From: Monodelphis domestica
Taxonomy: Eukaryota > Chordata > Mammalia > Didelphimorphia > Didelphidae
Direction: 5' to 3'
DNA: 64,000 nucleotides
Assembly: GCF_027887165.1 (NCBI RefSeq)
Contig: NC_077232.1
Location: forward strand, 8,148,960 to 8,212,959
Part shown: piece after piece, positions 45,206 through 57,439 of the stretch
Layout of the letters: the number at the start of each line of letters is the position of its first letter
Position numbering within the stretch: position 1 is the stretch's first letter
Program-made: the position numbers and the translations under genes
Notes under the pieces: generated by a model
The model's database searches: none
What the model was told of the DNA's origin: nothing
Seen by the model: the letters and a program-made list of their open reading frames with translations, nothing else

Positions 45206-46490
45206 AAATCAATGTATGACTGATTCCATTACCTGTAAGGAATCATGTATGTTGAAAAATGAAATTGTGTGCCACACATATATGTAACCACTGAAGGTAT
45301 AAAAATAAGATCACTCCAGGCCAAACATGGAACAGTTCTTGTGATGACTGGCTGCAAGTGAAAACTTTAACTGTCTCCCCATCTCCTTCATTACGCCAAT
45401 GCCATCACGCCAGCCAAAGACCCCGTACCCTGCAGTGAGGGCTGGCCCCACATACTGCAGCACACTGGGATTGTTACTTGTTTGGTTTTAAGGTTGACAG
45501 TGGATAATTGATGAGTTGTTCCCTTGCTTTCCCAGCTGCTGGTTCAATTCACTAATTATCTGGGTCAAGCGGGTCCTCCCTCAGCGTTGGTTCTTCACCT
45601 GGTTCAGCTGCTGTGGCCATAGAGAGCTCTCCTCTCTATTTAATGTTGCTTGTGATAGTTCTTCTGACTTTTTGAAGCTTCTGAGCTGGTCCATTCCATC
45701 TCTAATGCCCCTCCCATAAGATTCAAAAAGAAGCAACACAACAAAATCAGAAGATCCATTCAATATCATGAATTCATGGCCATTTGGTAGCCAGAACTGA
45801 AACCAGACGGCATCCAATGCATCTTCCTCTCTATTCATATAGAGGCTCTTCTTCCTCTTTATCATCTTCATCACTTGAGAGGGAAAAGAGAAAGCTATTA
45901 TCTTTTGATGCCTTTGAGATGTTTACTCAGTTCTGACTTAGCCATGAAAGCAGTTGAAGCAAGCAAATGGAGAATACGCACCAAATACATGCATATGATC
46001 TGAATTGGAGTGAAATTAGGGAAACAAATGCCCTCCATGATGTTCTATCATGGCCAGTCAGCTTGATTTGTCCCTGAGCTATGACAAAAATCAGCTGCTT
46101 AGTCTTCCTACCCCAGATTTCTCTCCACTGCAATCTGTTCTCCATTCAGCTGCCAAAGTGATATTCCAAAAGCATAGATAAGAGCACCTGTCTCAATAAA
46201 CTCCAGTCTGTTCCCATCGTTATCTCTAGGATCAAATATACATAAGGAGAGACTGTCCCAATCCTTGGTGCAATACTAGTACATTTTGCCCCTTAGCAGT
46301 CTGAGTGGCTTGGTGAGTCTGTTTCTGGAAATGTGAGATGCAAAGGAATGGGCCCACAATTGGGGGTTTTCCACAATTCAGTTCATTAGCATGTATTCAG
46401 TGATTGTTTCCTGTTGGCTCACTGCAAAAGCCTCTTACTCGGTTGCTAAGCCAGAGCTGGATGGACATTCCAAAGACAGAAAAGGATAAT
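45206..46490. other. no gene; part L2-like
   Basis: No exon signal was found. 46080-46250 (CTGCCAAAGTGATATTCC, CTAGGATCAAATATA) matches the 3' part of L2-clade LINEs in + orientation. 45290-45300 has a TATA-like box with nothing coding downstream. Confidence 0.45.
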
Positions 46491-46494
46491 AATA

Positions 46495-46672
46495 GCTCTC
46501 TGGCTTTCCTGGGCAAGTCACTTCACCATGTCGGCCTCAGTTCTTCATCTCTAAAATGAGCTGGAGAAGGAAATGGCAAACCACTCAAGTAACTGCTAAG
46601 AAAACCCCAAGCAGGGTCATGAAGAGTCGGGTGTGACTAAAAGCACCAAAGAATGACAAAACAAAGGACCTC
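46495..46672 (+). repeat. CORE-SINE (family 2, MAR1-like), 5'-truncated
   Basis: AAAATGAGCTGGAGAAGGAA and the tail GAAGAGTCGGGTGTGACTAA identify the family, whose terminal motif resembles that of Bov-B/RTE-linked SINEs. Confidence 0.85.
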
Positions 46673-47361
46673 TGAAGGAAGACGGGATCCACCTCCAGAA
46701 GAAAGAACTGATATTTGGAATTCTGTATTCTAAAGAGTTTCACATCTGGGTCAAGCATTCATGTTCTCTAATGCAGAGTTGGAATGGAGAGAGGGAAATA
46801 ACTTAGGACTGAAATGTAATGCAAAAAAATTATTTTAAGTGTATGAGAATTTGGGTTCAAGCTCTGCTTCTGTAGGTCACCTATTAGTTGGGAGACCCTG
46901 GTTTGGTCACTTAGCTTATTAGCATTCTAGTCAGCTCTATTCAGGATCCAAGTTCAAGAGAAGTGACCCTCATGAGTGGAGGAAGTTTCTGCTCTAGGAG
47001 ACCCGAATACTGATATAATTAAAGGCACATGGCCAAAGTAGAACAAATAAAATGAAAACACTCCCACTGCATCCCTCACTGGGAGCTGAGCATGTTCTGA
47101 CCCTGCAAGCTTTCTTGAGAGCACAATAGCTTTGCTGTCACAGAGAAGGTTCTGCCATGTGAAAACTCTAAGAGTTTCGAATATTTTAAAATGTATTGGA
47201 TTTTAGCCAACTGGAGTCATATGAAGTGAAATAAGTATTCATGGAAAATATACCCAAGATAAAAAATTAAACTGTCAAGTAAAATAAAGGGGAAATGTGG
47301 CTAGATCATATTTCATTTGGGGGACAAGATCTCAAGATTTTATTTAATTGTAAATTTAAAA

Positions 47362-47589
47362 AGGGGGCAGCTAGATTATGCAGTGGATAACTTGCCAGTC
47401 ATGGGATGAGGAAGATCCATTGTGAGTTCCAATCTGGCCTCAGACACATACTACTTTGGTGACCTTAGGAAAGTCATTAAACCAGTCTGCTTTAGTTTTC
47501 TGATTTCTAAAATGATCGAGAAAAGGAAATGACAAAATTGCACTATTTTTGTCAAGAAAACTGCAAATGGGGTCCCAAAGAGAGTTTTC
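47362..47589 (+). repeat. CORE-SINE (family 2), near complete
   Basis: From GGGGGCAGCTAGATT through the CORE segment to AAATGGGGTCCCAAAGAG. The terminal GTCGGACA is lost where the next SINE starts. Confidence 0.85.
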
Positions 47590-47822
47590 AGGGATCAGCT
47601 AGGTGGCATGATGGACAGCATGCTTGCCCGAGGTCAAAAAACTCATCTTTGTGAATTCAAATCTGGCCTCAGACAATTATGAGCTGTTTGACCCTGGGCT
47701 AACCAATTCACCCTGCCTGCCTTAGTCTCCTCATCTGTAAAATGAGCTGATGAAGGAAATGGCTAAATACTCCAAAGAGGGTCACAAGGAGTCAAAAACC
47801 ACTGAAAAGCAACAAAATATAA
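47590..47822 (+). repeat. CORE-SINE (family 2), tandem to the previous one
   Basis: GATCAGCTAGGTGGCATGATGG through AAAATGAGCTGATGAAGG to CACAAGGAGTCAAAAACCACTG. Two family 2 SINEs stand head to tail here. Confidence 0.85.
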
Positions 47823-47989
47823 GAGTATGAAATAGAACCCCAAAGGACAGATGCCATCTTCAATTGCATTAAGAATCATGAAATCTAAAATGAACCATAG
47901 ATGTGGTCTTCTGCAACACGTGGTGAAAAGGACATAAAAGAAAATTAGATACAAAAGAGGAGTAGAAACAATCCAGTTAAAAATGAAAC

Positions 47990-48620
47990 TCTAGACTTGG
48001 ACCCAAGAAAAGCTGAGATAAATCTGGCCTCAGCACTTACAGTGTGACTCGAAGCATGCTCCTAACCCTCTGTCTTCATCTGTAAAATAGGAATACTTCT
48101 CAGAGAGTTGCGAGGGAGAAAAGGATCTAATATCCAGTCCAATCCAAGAAAGATTTATTAAGGACATACTCAGTTCTAGGCACTCTACTAAGCACTGAGG
48201 TTACAATTAATTAAAACCAAAACAGCCTGTGCCCTCAAGAAGCTTACACTCTAACAGGGTAAGAGAACACTCAAAGGGAGACAGGGAAGAGGGGGTAGAA
48301 GGGGAATACCAAGGTGTATCTGACACTGGGGCATCTCCTTCCATTGAGTTGAGACCACAAAAAAAGAGGATGCAGAGTGCAGTGAGGTGACAAAACCAGC
48401 TTTTGCCTTCTATAAAGGAAGATATTGGGAGGAGTTTTGTACTCCATCCTCCAGCATTCCAATCAGAGAGGAAAGGAGGCTGAGGGAAAGAATGTGGGGC
48501 AAGGCTTGAGTTAGCAACATGGTGATGAGCTTAACCTGAGAGGGGCATCTTGTTCAGTGAAGTTGAAATGAGGCAGGACATAAGGTGCAGAGTCCAGTAA
48601 TATAAAACATAATGTATATC
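47990..48620 (+). repeat. MIR piece followed by L2-linked repeat
   Basis: 47990-48115 is a MIR-like copy (TCTTCATCTGTAAAATAGGAA). 48125-48260 carries the TCTAGGCACTCTACTAAGCACTGAGG and CAAGAAGCTTACACTCTAAC phrases of an old L2-linked repeat, and 48260-48480 matches 34800-35010. Confidence 0.6.
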
Positions 48621-48769
48621 ATATTTCCTTGGGTTTATAATACCCATAAAGTACTTTGTAAGTATTAAAATGCTATTTGAAACCTAAGTATCATCATCAT
48701 TATTATCATTCTTAATATCTTTTGACAGAGGCTGAGAAAGGTTGGGAGGCCACTTTAGCAGAGAATGTA

Positions 48770-49116
48770 GAATGACTACAAATTCCAGCAGTTCCCCACT
48801 GATCCTAGAATAAAACATAAATGCCTCAGTTTATATTTTAAAGCTCAGATAAATCTATTCCTAAACTATCTTTCAGACATTATTGAACATTATTCCTCAT
48901 TCTTTACCTGGTGATTGAACCAAACTGACCTGCTTTTTGTCTGTCGTGTATCCCACTCCATCTCTCATCTCTTTGCATTTGATCTAGTCATCCCCCATCT
49001 CTGGAATGCACTCAATCCTCATCTTGCTAAATAGAACCTTTTATCACCTCATTCAATAAGCAGCTCAAACACCTTTTTCTACAAGAAGACATTCCTGGTC
49101 ATTTAGGTAACATGTC
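48770..49116 (+). repeat. L2-clade LINE 3' end
   Basis: ATCCTAGAATAAAACATAAATG, CATCTCTGGAATGCACTCAAT and AAGACATTCCTGGTCATT follow the order of the L2 3' region. A family B LTR lies directly after it. Confidence 0.7.
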
Positions 49117-49120
49117 TGAT

Positions 49121-49473
49121 TGTAAAAAATAGACTCAAATCCAGGACTTCAATCCCCAGAAATCCTTGCTCCACTTCCCCAGAATGCCCTCTAATCTCAC
49201 TGAATTCTCACCTGGGCGGAGAGTGAACTGGGGTATTTAAACCTGGTTGTGAATAGGCTCGGGCTCTTCTGGACTTCTGTTTTGGAGCAGACGCATCTCT
49301 TTCATGATGTGAGGTTATCTTGCCTAGGCCTCTCTGGCCTAGGCATGTGCTTTCTTATTCTGTATTTTCTTTAATCCTTAGCCTTTAATAAACCTCATAA
49401 AAATATAATACTCCTTGCAGAAAGAAACTAATTTCTACCTGCCTCAGTCTCCCCCTAAATTTTAACTGTTACA
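49121..49473 (+). repeat. solo LTR family B, 353 bp, TSD TGAT
   Basis: It runs TGTAAAAAATAGACTC to TTAACTGTTACA, flanked by TGAT at 49117-49120 and 49474-49477. TATA-like GGGGTATTTAAAC, GGCCTAGGC and AATAAA (TTTAATAAACCTC) line up with the copy at 4208. Confidence 0.93.
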
Positions 49474-49477
49474 TGAT

Positions 49478-50820
49478 ATAGCATGGATGATCCCAATCTA
49501 GATCTTTGCATTTAGTAGTCTATGGCTTAGAATGGAGCAGAAACTGTGCTTGGCACAGGGGAGAGAAAGGCATAACCAAAACAATCCTGTTCTGAAGGAC
49601 CTTCCACTCTATTAACTTTATATAAAAGGTGAATATTCAAAGGATGGACTTATAATGATGAAATCAAATTATTTAACAAGCATCTCTGGTTCTAATAGCC
49701 ATATGCTTTACCTAATTTGGCTAAAAAAGAACAATAAAGGAAATGACACACGTGAAAGCCCTATAAATCAGTCCAAATGAAGAGTGTCTCTGACATTCTA
49801 GAGGGGCATGAAGAAACCTATTTGTTTTTGCATTTCAGGCACATTCACTTGCTGCTCAGTAGTTGTTTGTTTGATCAGGTGTTTCTTAGGTCAGTCATTA
49901 ATCTGATCTTTTCTACTACTAAGGGAAAGTGTTACTTGGAGAAATGTAAACTTTGGGGAGAATAATAAAGAAAATGTTTTGAATATCCTGATGTGAGAGA
50001 GAATGTATATTAGAAGGGGGAAAGGCAGAAGAATGAAAGAACATACATAGGGAGGAGGAATAGTAAAGTACAAGAAAAAAGAACCTACCCTTCCAGCTTC
50101 TCTCTCCAAGGTGCTGATATTTCATACTCTTTACTAGCAGAAACAGTGTCTTTCACAAGTTTTGTCATATCTCAATATCCACTGGAAAGAATTCCTCTAG
50201 ACTTTATTAACTCACTCACTTATACTTTTAAATCTTTTGCTTGAAATGGAAAATTCATTTTTCCACCAAAGACTCTTCTCCACAATCTAACCTTTTCTCC
50301 CATTGAGGTTAATGCTTCCATGTCTTACCTCCCTGATCACAGTGATAAAAGAGAAAATTTCAGGGATAAGCCTTTTATGCAACATGCAACAGCATTGGAA
50401 TAGAAGGTTGAAGTTTATTAAACAGTTTAGGGTCATCACTGGGTCATCACCCTTCTTACCATGCCCTTTAGATGTAAATTGAGCCCAGAGACCAAGTTCT
50501 AGAACTTGGGGTCAGAAAAGGAGGATGGAAAGTTCTGCAATATTCCCTAAGAAATGGAAACTTTGACCTAGAAGTCTTCAGATATCCATGAAAGGATTCT
50601 CATCAGGACTTGCCACTAGGGGAGGCTGCATGTTGTAAGGCATACAGTAGAGATTCCACTGAAATCCTATTGTGGAGATATTCTAAGGCATTTTTTTTTA
50701 CATCTTCTCAGTAACAGAGACCAGGTATATTCAATTCAATATAATTAAATTCATGGTATTGTTGTTATTGCTATTGTGATAATTAAAAAAAAATGAGTAC
50801 AACGACACCAAAGAAGATGT
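49478..50820. other. no gene recognised
   Basis: 49505-49620 looks like an L2-linked repeat. The remainder is diffuse sequence whose short open frames show no domain or splice context. Confidence 0.4.
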
Positions 50821-50823
50821 AAC

Positions 50824-50825
<2 letters not shown>

Positions 50826-50884
<59 letters not shown>

Positions 50885-50892
50885 ATATATGA
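50826..50892. repeat. (AT)n-(GT)n-(GTAT)n microsatellite
   Basis: A compound repeat: AT units, about 17 GT units, then GTAT units. Confidence 0.95.
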
Positions 50893-50904
50893 GGCTATAT
50901 ATAT

Positions 50905-51955
50905 TCTTTTTCTTAAGCCTCATCAAAATCTTAGACTCAGTACTAAGCATTGGTTCTAAGGCATTTCAGTGGTAATGACTAAGAAGTGTCTGAGGCCAAA
51001 TTTGAATCCAGGACCTCCAGTCTCTGGCTCTGGTTCTGTAAAATTAAATTGGTGAATTGTAAAAATAAAATATTTAGACAGGAAAACTTCCAATATAGGT
51101 TCAAAACTTTTCAAAAATGTTTAACTCTCCAATCAGGTTCAAACTGTTCAGATACTTTTGATAGATGTAATCAAATGTATCATCGGTGATGAAGTGAAGC
51201 TCAACTGTGAGCTTCCCTTCAGGGTCAGGTGCAAGGCTGCTAAAGAGACTCTTATTATAAACATAAAATGTTTATTGAAATATATAAGGATAAATAAAGG
51301 ATTTCCAATTTGAAGAGATTCTAAATCTACCCAAATAAACTCCCAGGTTCCACAAGGAACCACTTCTCCTGTGTTTCACAGGCTACACCAATCCTCCCTG
51401 CTCTGACTAATCCAAATTTATGCTATCTAAATAAAACTATCACTAATATCCTTACAAATCTTAACTTTGCCTTCAAATTATAAAATAGCAAAGGTTCACT
51501 GGTTGGGTCTCAACAAGAATAGAGTTAGGACATTGAGTCTTAAGAGACTCAGAGTCCAAACCAAAGACCAGATTTTATTTTGGTCTTCCCAGATATAAAC
51601 CAATCTATAAAAACCACAATAGATAGTCACTAGTGTTTCCCAAGTTGGGAAAGGAAAACACTGAGCTCCTTCAGATCTTTCCCTCAGACAGAGAGGCAAA
51701 AATGTTACCTCCTCCAGCCCTGACTGAGAGTCCCTGCCCAGAATCCCAACTGCCAGAGAGAGTAATTGACATAGAAAAATAATTATAACTGTCAGCAGTT
51801 GAAATTAACATGCTCTCTCAGCTCTGCATCAAACTCCAGTTTTCTCAAGCAGCCATTTTTACCTCTTATCTCTAAACTAATAAAAAAAAGACTTATTTTC
51901 TAACACCATCCTTACAGTTCTTAATCCACTGAGCCACATTGTGGCTCCCTCTTCA
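50905..51955 (-). repeat. SINE family 1, split by an LTR
   Basis: 50905-51036 is the 3' and middle part (complement of the TTGGTTCTAAGGC and TTTGAATCCAGGACCT segments). 51921-51955 is the 5' end (AATCCACTGAGCCAC). The LTR at 51037-51916 separates the two. Confidence 0.83.
51037..51916. repeat. solo LTR, 880 bp, TSD GTTC, inside a SINE
   Basis: TGTAAAATTAAATTGG to CATCCTTACA, flanked by GTTC at 51033-51036 and 51917-51920. Both strands have usable TATA-like and AATAAA-like sites, so orientation is left open. No close relative was seen in the window. Confidence 0.88.
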
Positions 51956-52036
51956 TATATTCTTCAGTAAGGTACCCATGTAAAACTCATTGAAATAAGC
52001 CCTCTGTTATTTTAGTATCAGACCTTGTAGAGGTCC

Positions 52037-52038
52037 AA

Positions 52039-52098
<60 letters not shown>

Positions 52099-52180
52099 AT
52101 ACACATATATATGGATCTATGCATATATGAATATATATACATGAATACATGAATATATGTATATATGTATACATGTAAGA
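52037..52180. repeat. (AT)n/(GT)n microsatellite block
   Basis: Long ATATAT and GTGTGT runs followed by degenerate ATATATGTATAC units. Confidence 0.95.
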
Positions 52181-52635
52181 CCAGATTCTGTGGAGTATTC
52201 ACTTCACTTTGGTCCCCCAAACACTGTGAAAATGGCAAGATTATCTGTGAGATAAAATTAATCCAGGAGATTACCCTAGACCTAATAGTTCTAAAGGTTA
52301 CAGGACAAGAGGCAGGAAGTTGCCTCAGAGTTCCTCTTAGATATTCATAGTATAGATGGTAGCACATTATTTTGAGATCTCTCACTGGTACAATATAAAA
52401 TAATGCTAAACTAGAAGTAGTAGCTTGGTTCTGGGATGACTAACCTGCTCCCCCTTATTTCTCAGCTTCCCAGCCAAACTATAGAGGGTCAAGTTTGAGA
52501 TCTATCCATTGCATTTCTGCCCTATTATGGGAAAGGCACTGAGCTACATGACAAGGAGGCAAGACACAATCAGAGGAGTCCCTGCCATCTAGTTTCTTTT
52601 ATTCTAACACTTGGTCCTATTTTCTTCATTTACAG

Positions 52636-52839
52636 GCAGATGGGAATGAGTGTTGGTAATACTGCCATAATCACTGGCACCCTGTCTTCTTCTATTTCCT
52701 ACATAACTGGCCACTATATTCCTATTCTGCCATCTATGGCTTCTGGAATGGTTCCTATCCTTTCTGCCATTGCTGCCTCCTTCCTGATTGAAACCAATGG
52801 CCTACAACTTCTGGAGACCATCCAGGAGATGGAGAATAG
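52636..52839 (+). CDS. SLC22A (organic anion transporter-like) penultimate exon
   Basis: A 204-bp exon between a good acceptor (TTCTTCATTTACAG, AG at 52634-52635) and a donor (GTCAGT from 52840), phase 2 on both sides. It encodes QMGMSVGNTA, two hydrophobic membrane segments (about SSISYITGHYIPILPSMA and GMVPILSAIAASFL) and the loop matching the LPET(R/L)G-type region after TM12, here FLIETNG. This is the last transmembrane part of the 12-TM major facilitator fold that exchanges organic anions across the plasma membrane. No stop or frameshift is present. Exons 2-8 and the last exon were not found, so whether the gene works is unknown. Confidence 0.82.
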
Positions 52840-53224
52840 GTCAGTTCATGGCACCTCTCAGTGAAAGTGTTATTTTCAAATAAGATGGGCAGTGTGTCTT
52901 TGAGATTCTTCTTTCCTTTGGGCTCAAAATGGATGCTGGTGCCCAGGGTAATACTGTTGGTAACTTGAGAGTATTACTACAAATCTAAGTTTCATAATGC
53001 AGCCCACAAATCTCTTCTCTCTCTCCATGTTTAAAATAAGGCAAATGGTATAATACATTGTATTGTGCTAAAGGGATAATTGCTGAAATAAAAAAACATG
53101 GAGATACCTGACCATATGATTGATATAACGTGTATGGTTCAGGGCAATGGTATAATATATTTTTTAATTTACTTTGGTAAATAGCTAATAAGTACCTACT
53201 ATATGCAATGAAAGAAAAAGAGAT
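52840..53224. other. intron/flank, no feature
   Basis: Sequence after the exon donor. A minus-strand frame (52985-53305) has no domain. The final SLC22A exon was not recognised here. Confidence 0.4.
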
Positions 53225-53452
53225 CACAAATTGAACAGAGTTGCCCAGTTGGAGGAAGACATCTTTTCTTGAATTCAAATCTGCCTTCATACACTGGGCT
53301 GCCATATGAACAAGGGACAGTCACTTAACCCTGTCTGCCTCAGTTGATCTGGGAAAGGAAATGGCAAACCACTTCAGGCTCTAATCTAGAAGAACTCAAT
53401 GGAGTCAAATAGAGTCGGACATGACTGAAATGACAAAATAAGTGAACAATAT
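53225..53452 (+). repeat. CORE-SINE (family 2)
   Basis: It carries GGAAATGGCAAACCACTTCAG and the tail AGAGTCGGACATGACTGAAA. The 5' part is degraded. Confidence 0.85.
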
Positions 53453-53794
53453 AAAGTCTTAGATGGTTAAAATATAAAGAACATAGGAAACATGTTTTAG
53501 ATTAGTATTAGTTGGGATGAATGGATGTTCCAGGAGGACTAGCATCTCTGGTAAAGGGTTTCTTGAGTCATATTCAAAGATATTCATCCCTTGTTGGGCC
53601 TCACCTTTCACCAACCCTCACATATAGATTCAGGAATCTGTGCAATGGACAGAGTCCAGTAAAACCATTTTAGTGGATAACCAAGAGGCCTCAAATCCAT
53701 CAGTGAGTTAGGACAACATCTACCCCAAGCATCTGAAGACTTTCATCAGTGGAATGGCAAGACAATTATAATTTTTCCAATGGCCAAGCATAAA

Positions 53795-54022
53795 GTTTGG
53801 TCATACTTGGAAGACATCAAGGTCATCCATTGCATCTCTGGCCATTGTCCATTTTCCTGACTTTTGTCTTGACACTTGATTTCAATGACTGCAAAGGACA
53901 AAAGAGGAAAATGACTTTGTGCCACTCTGTGTCACTTAAATCCAATTCACTTGTAAGTCACAACATCACCCCAGGTGATTATCTGTCATCTTCAAAAATG
54001 AAGGACAAGCAACAACAATATT
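53795..54022 (+). repeat. marsupial SINE (family 3), ACAACAA tail
   Basis: CTTAAATCCAATTCACTTG, AAGTCACAACATCACC and AAAATGAAGGACAAGCAACAACA. The ordered phrases differ from families 1 and 2, and the assignment rests on general knowledge of marsupial repeats. The 108-codon frame over it is spurious. Confidence 0.65.
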
Positions 54023-54159
54023 ATCTAGTGTTACAGTGTATCCTAGTCCTGTCCTTCCTCCCTGACTGCCAAAAAGTTGTAGTCTTTCTTCTTAGCCTAT
54101 GGATGTTCCTTTTCCTGGTCTAGGTTATACTGTCCCCTGGCCAAGAGAAAAACTAAATA

Positions 54160-54352
54160 CCTCCTGGTAGACACTTACTGGCTGTGGGAGCCTACACAAG
54201 TCACTTTTCCCTGTTTTCCTCCAATGCTTATCTATAAAATGAGCTGGAGAAGGAAGTGGCAAACCACTCTAGTACCTCTTTATCCAGAAATCCCAAGTGG
54301 CCATGAAGAGATGGAATTGACCGAAATGACTGAACAACAACAGCAAAAATGA
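54160..54352 (+). repeat. CORE-SINE (family 2)
   Basis: GACACTTACTGGCTGTGGGAG, AAAATGAGCTGGAGAAGGAA and GACTGAACAACAACAGCAA. Confidence 0.83.
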
Positions 54353-54631
54353 AGGTAGTGACGATAACTTGGGCTGCCCATTTCTAACACAGAGCCCACT
54401 TTCTTCCACCACATGCTTGGGGTAGACTCCTCGGTTGGCTGGCTGCCTTCATCTTTAAAGTTGGTGAGACTGAACCCTTTACCTTTTATTTTCCTACCTG
54501 CTTCTTTTTGTCCACTTCTATCTACTATGCCCAGCATGGATGCTGTGAACTGGATCCCTGGGAGAAAAAGGACTTGCCTTTCCCTGATTGTTATTCAGTT
54601 CTTTTCAGGCCTGTCCAAGTGCCTGTGACAC

Positions 54632-54770
54632 CATTTTGGTTTTCTTGACAAAGATATTGGAATGATTTGCCCTTTCTTTCTCCAGCTCATTTTAGAAATG
54701 AAGAAACCTAGGCAAATGAAGTAAAGTGAATTGCCCAGGGCCACAAAGCAAGTAAGTGGTTTCTTTTTTC
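54632..54770 (-). repeat. CORE-SINE (family 2), minus strand
   Basis: The complement of the GAGCTGGAGAAAG to CTCAGTTTCTTC part. It is followed by the same flanking repeat (54778-54880) that the class II ERV interrupts at 24738/33188. Confidence 0.78.
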
Positions 54771-54881
54771 TGAACCATTATTTCCGATATCTGTGGTCTG
54801 TCCTCATTAATTTAAAGGAGATTTTCGTAGAACTTGAGTCATGAGGACCTTGAGCTAAGATTACAGGCGGGTGGTTCAGGC

Positions 54882-55130
54882 TGTAAAAATTAAATTATAT
54901 CTCTAATACTTGAGGTTTATTAAGGATCATTAAAAGTCAAGGAATAAAGATACAAAATAAAAAACCACATACCCATGGCTGATTAGCCCATTTAAACCCC
55001 TGCTCTTAGCTTACCACTATACTTGCTACATCACTGCAAAGGAAGGAAGAGAAGAGAGCATGGCAGGGGGAAGTAGATAATTTTTTAAAGCATTCAGAAT
55101 ATCTTGATATGACCAGACACACCTGGGAGG
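54882..55130 (-). repeat. LTR family B-like 3' part
   Basis: The complement shares GGGCTAATCAGCC, TATGTGGTTTTTTATTTTGTATC and CCTTAATAAACCTC with the copy at 39663. The far end and TSD were not found. Confidence 0.55.
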
Positions 55131-55494
55131 GAATGAGTGGGAGAGGAGCAGGTGGAAAAAGAGAAAGGAGTAGTGGGAAGAGAAAGAAAGGGAAAGGAAA
55201 ATAAGCAAAGAACTGCATTGTCCCAGACCCCACTATCCAGTGTACTGATCTCTCAAATTCTTTACCAGTAAGATAGTCTAGGACTTGGTTCTCTACATTT
55301 TTTCCCATCTCTCAGGTGGCCGTGCCCCTCTGTGGAAGTTTGTCCTCCATTTTTTACATGCATTCTCCAGGTTCGATAGCCATACTCTCTTCTATCTTAG
55401 TTCCCATCACATTCTCCAAACTCACAGACAAGCCAGTCACTCTGCCCCATTTCTCCATCTGATTTACCACTACCTCTGTTTGTTAGCTAACTGA

Positions 55495-55745
55495 ATGGTT
55501 CATGTGAAAAGAGCCCTAGAATTCAAGAAGAACTGAGTTCAAAGCCCATTTCAGGCACATATTGTCAATGTGGCCATGGGCAAGTCACTCTACCTATCTC
55601 AAAAAATCCTTATTTCTCTGATCTTTCAAATGAGTTAACAGTTTCTGTTTCACATGTGTTGTGAGAATCAAATGAAATAACCTACATGCAATGCTTTTCA
55701 AACCTAAAACCACTATATGAATTCTATTGTTATAATTGCTATTTC
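55495..55745 (+). repeat. MIR element
   Basis: CATGGGCAAGTCACTCTACC (CORE), ATCTTTCAAATGAG and TTGTGAGAATCAAATGAAATAA follow the MIR order. Confidence 0.8.
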
Positions 55746-55899
55746 ACCTCATTTGACCCACACTACCTCTTCCTTATTTTCCCAGCTCACCTTACTGGAG
55801 AAAAATGGCAGCCATTTGAAAATGGATTTTTCTCCCTTGTTCCCAACGTAGAGGTGCTTCTATCATGATCTCCTTTAGTGCAACACAAGAAGTAGTTGG

Positions 55900-57060
55900 C
55901 CCTTTTCCTCACCAGAGTAAACATCTCTTCACACACAAATGATCCCATTCCATCCCATCTTCTCTAACAGATCTCCCTTCTGGCATTTTCTACTCCTTCA
56001 CTCATCTTCAGCTGCTCTCCATTCACTGACTGCTTCCCCATTGCCTGTCAACATGCCCATGTTTCATCCATCCTCAAAGAACTCTCCTTTGATCCAGCTT
56101 TCCCTGCAGGCAACCACCCACTATCTCCCTTTTGTGGTTCACTTCTTGAGAAGACCATCTATGACAAGTTCCTCCCTTTGCTTTTCTCTTACTCTCTTTT
56201 TAACTCTTGACAGATCGGCTTCTGATCTCATCCTTTCACCTGAAACTATTCTCCCTAAAATTACTAAGGATCTCATAATTGACAAATCTAATGATCTTTA
56301 CTCAATTCTCTTCCTTGACACTGTCAATTTCCTTCTTCTTATTATTATTTTTTTCTCTAGGCTTTTGAGACATTGTTCTAGCCTAGTTCTCCTACCTATC
56401 TGATCCTTCTTCAGTCTCCTTTGATGTATCTTCATCTGGGTCATGCCTTCAAACTGTGGAGTATCCCATAGCTCTACTATGGACCCTCTTCTCTTCTCTC
56501 TCTATACTACTTCACTTGGTGATCTCATCAGCTCCCACAGATCTCGTTGTTGTCTCTGTACTGGTGGTTCTGTTCTACTTATCCAATCCTAAATCCTGAA
56601 TGATCTCTAATTTTGTATTTCCAACTAGTTTCTAGACATCTGAGCCTGGATATCCTCTAGGTATCTTGCTAAGACAGAACTCATTAACTTTTTCCCTAAA
56701 CTCTCCCCTCTTCCTGACTTCCTTAAACCCTAGAGTATCACTATTTCCCCAATTGCCCAAGCTTGCAACCTAGCTATCATGCTCAATTCCTCCATATTTG
56801 TAAAATTGGTGGCACCTCTCCCCACCCCCATCCAAGCTCTTGCCTTGCCCCATCTATTCACCCTTGTGACTTCTCTTGTATACACTCCCTTCCCTTCTCT
56901 GACACTGCCACCACCCTGATGAGGGACATCATCTTGCCACACATGGACTATTATAATACTCTTCTACTCAGTTTCCCTCTCTCAAGTCCCATCCTACTAT
57001 AATTCATTCTTCATTTGGCTGTCAAACTGATACTCCTAGAGTTCAGATCTGGTCCCCCTC
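55900..57060 (+). mobile_element. L2-clade LINE ORF remnant
   Basis: Ordered L2-like phrases, including TTACTAAGGATCTCATAATTGACAAATC, TGGACCCTCTTCTCTTCTCTC, GATCTCATCAGCTCCCA and TGGACTATTATAATACTCTTC, with a 154-codon open piece at 55939-56403. Too decayed to function. Confidence 0.75.
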
Positions 57061-57439
57061 AAAAAAGTTAGTATATACTTATATGTGTTCTTGACTCCCT
57101 AGAAAGAATGTAAACTCTAATTTATCCTATATTTGCTTCTTTTTCTCCTTAGACTGTGATCTTCTTAAGGAGCTGGGATAGAAAAGCATCAAAGAACCAT
57201 TGGTTGATAATTCTCAGGTGAGAAAACTACTTCTCCACTAATGCAGGTCAGCACCTTCTCTGCAGTATATGGTCATAGGGAGCTGTCTGGAAGTACTTCA
57301 CTGAAATATTGGGTGACTTGCCCAGCCACATTCATACAGTCACTATGAGGCAAAGGATGGACTTGAATTAAATGGAAGTTGAAGAGGTACTTCTTGTTGT
57401 GCCTTCCAGCCTCTACTCAGAAGGTGAGAGGGCACAGAG

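Noticed and set aside
45581..46145. Minus-strand frames near an apparent TATA box
   Set aside because: No domain, no splice signals and overlap with an L2-like segment.
53797..54123. 108-codon plus-strand frame as a small membrane protein
   Set aside because: The first two thirds lie inside a SINE; the hydrophobic end has no start or conservation evidence.
55006..55308. Minus-strand 100-codon frame
   Set aside because: Low-complexity Ser/Phe/Pro-rich translation of a purine-rich strand next to an LTR remnant.
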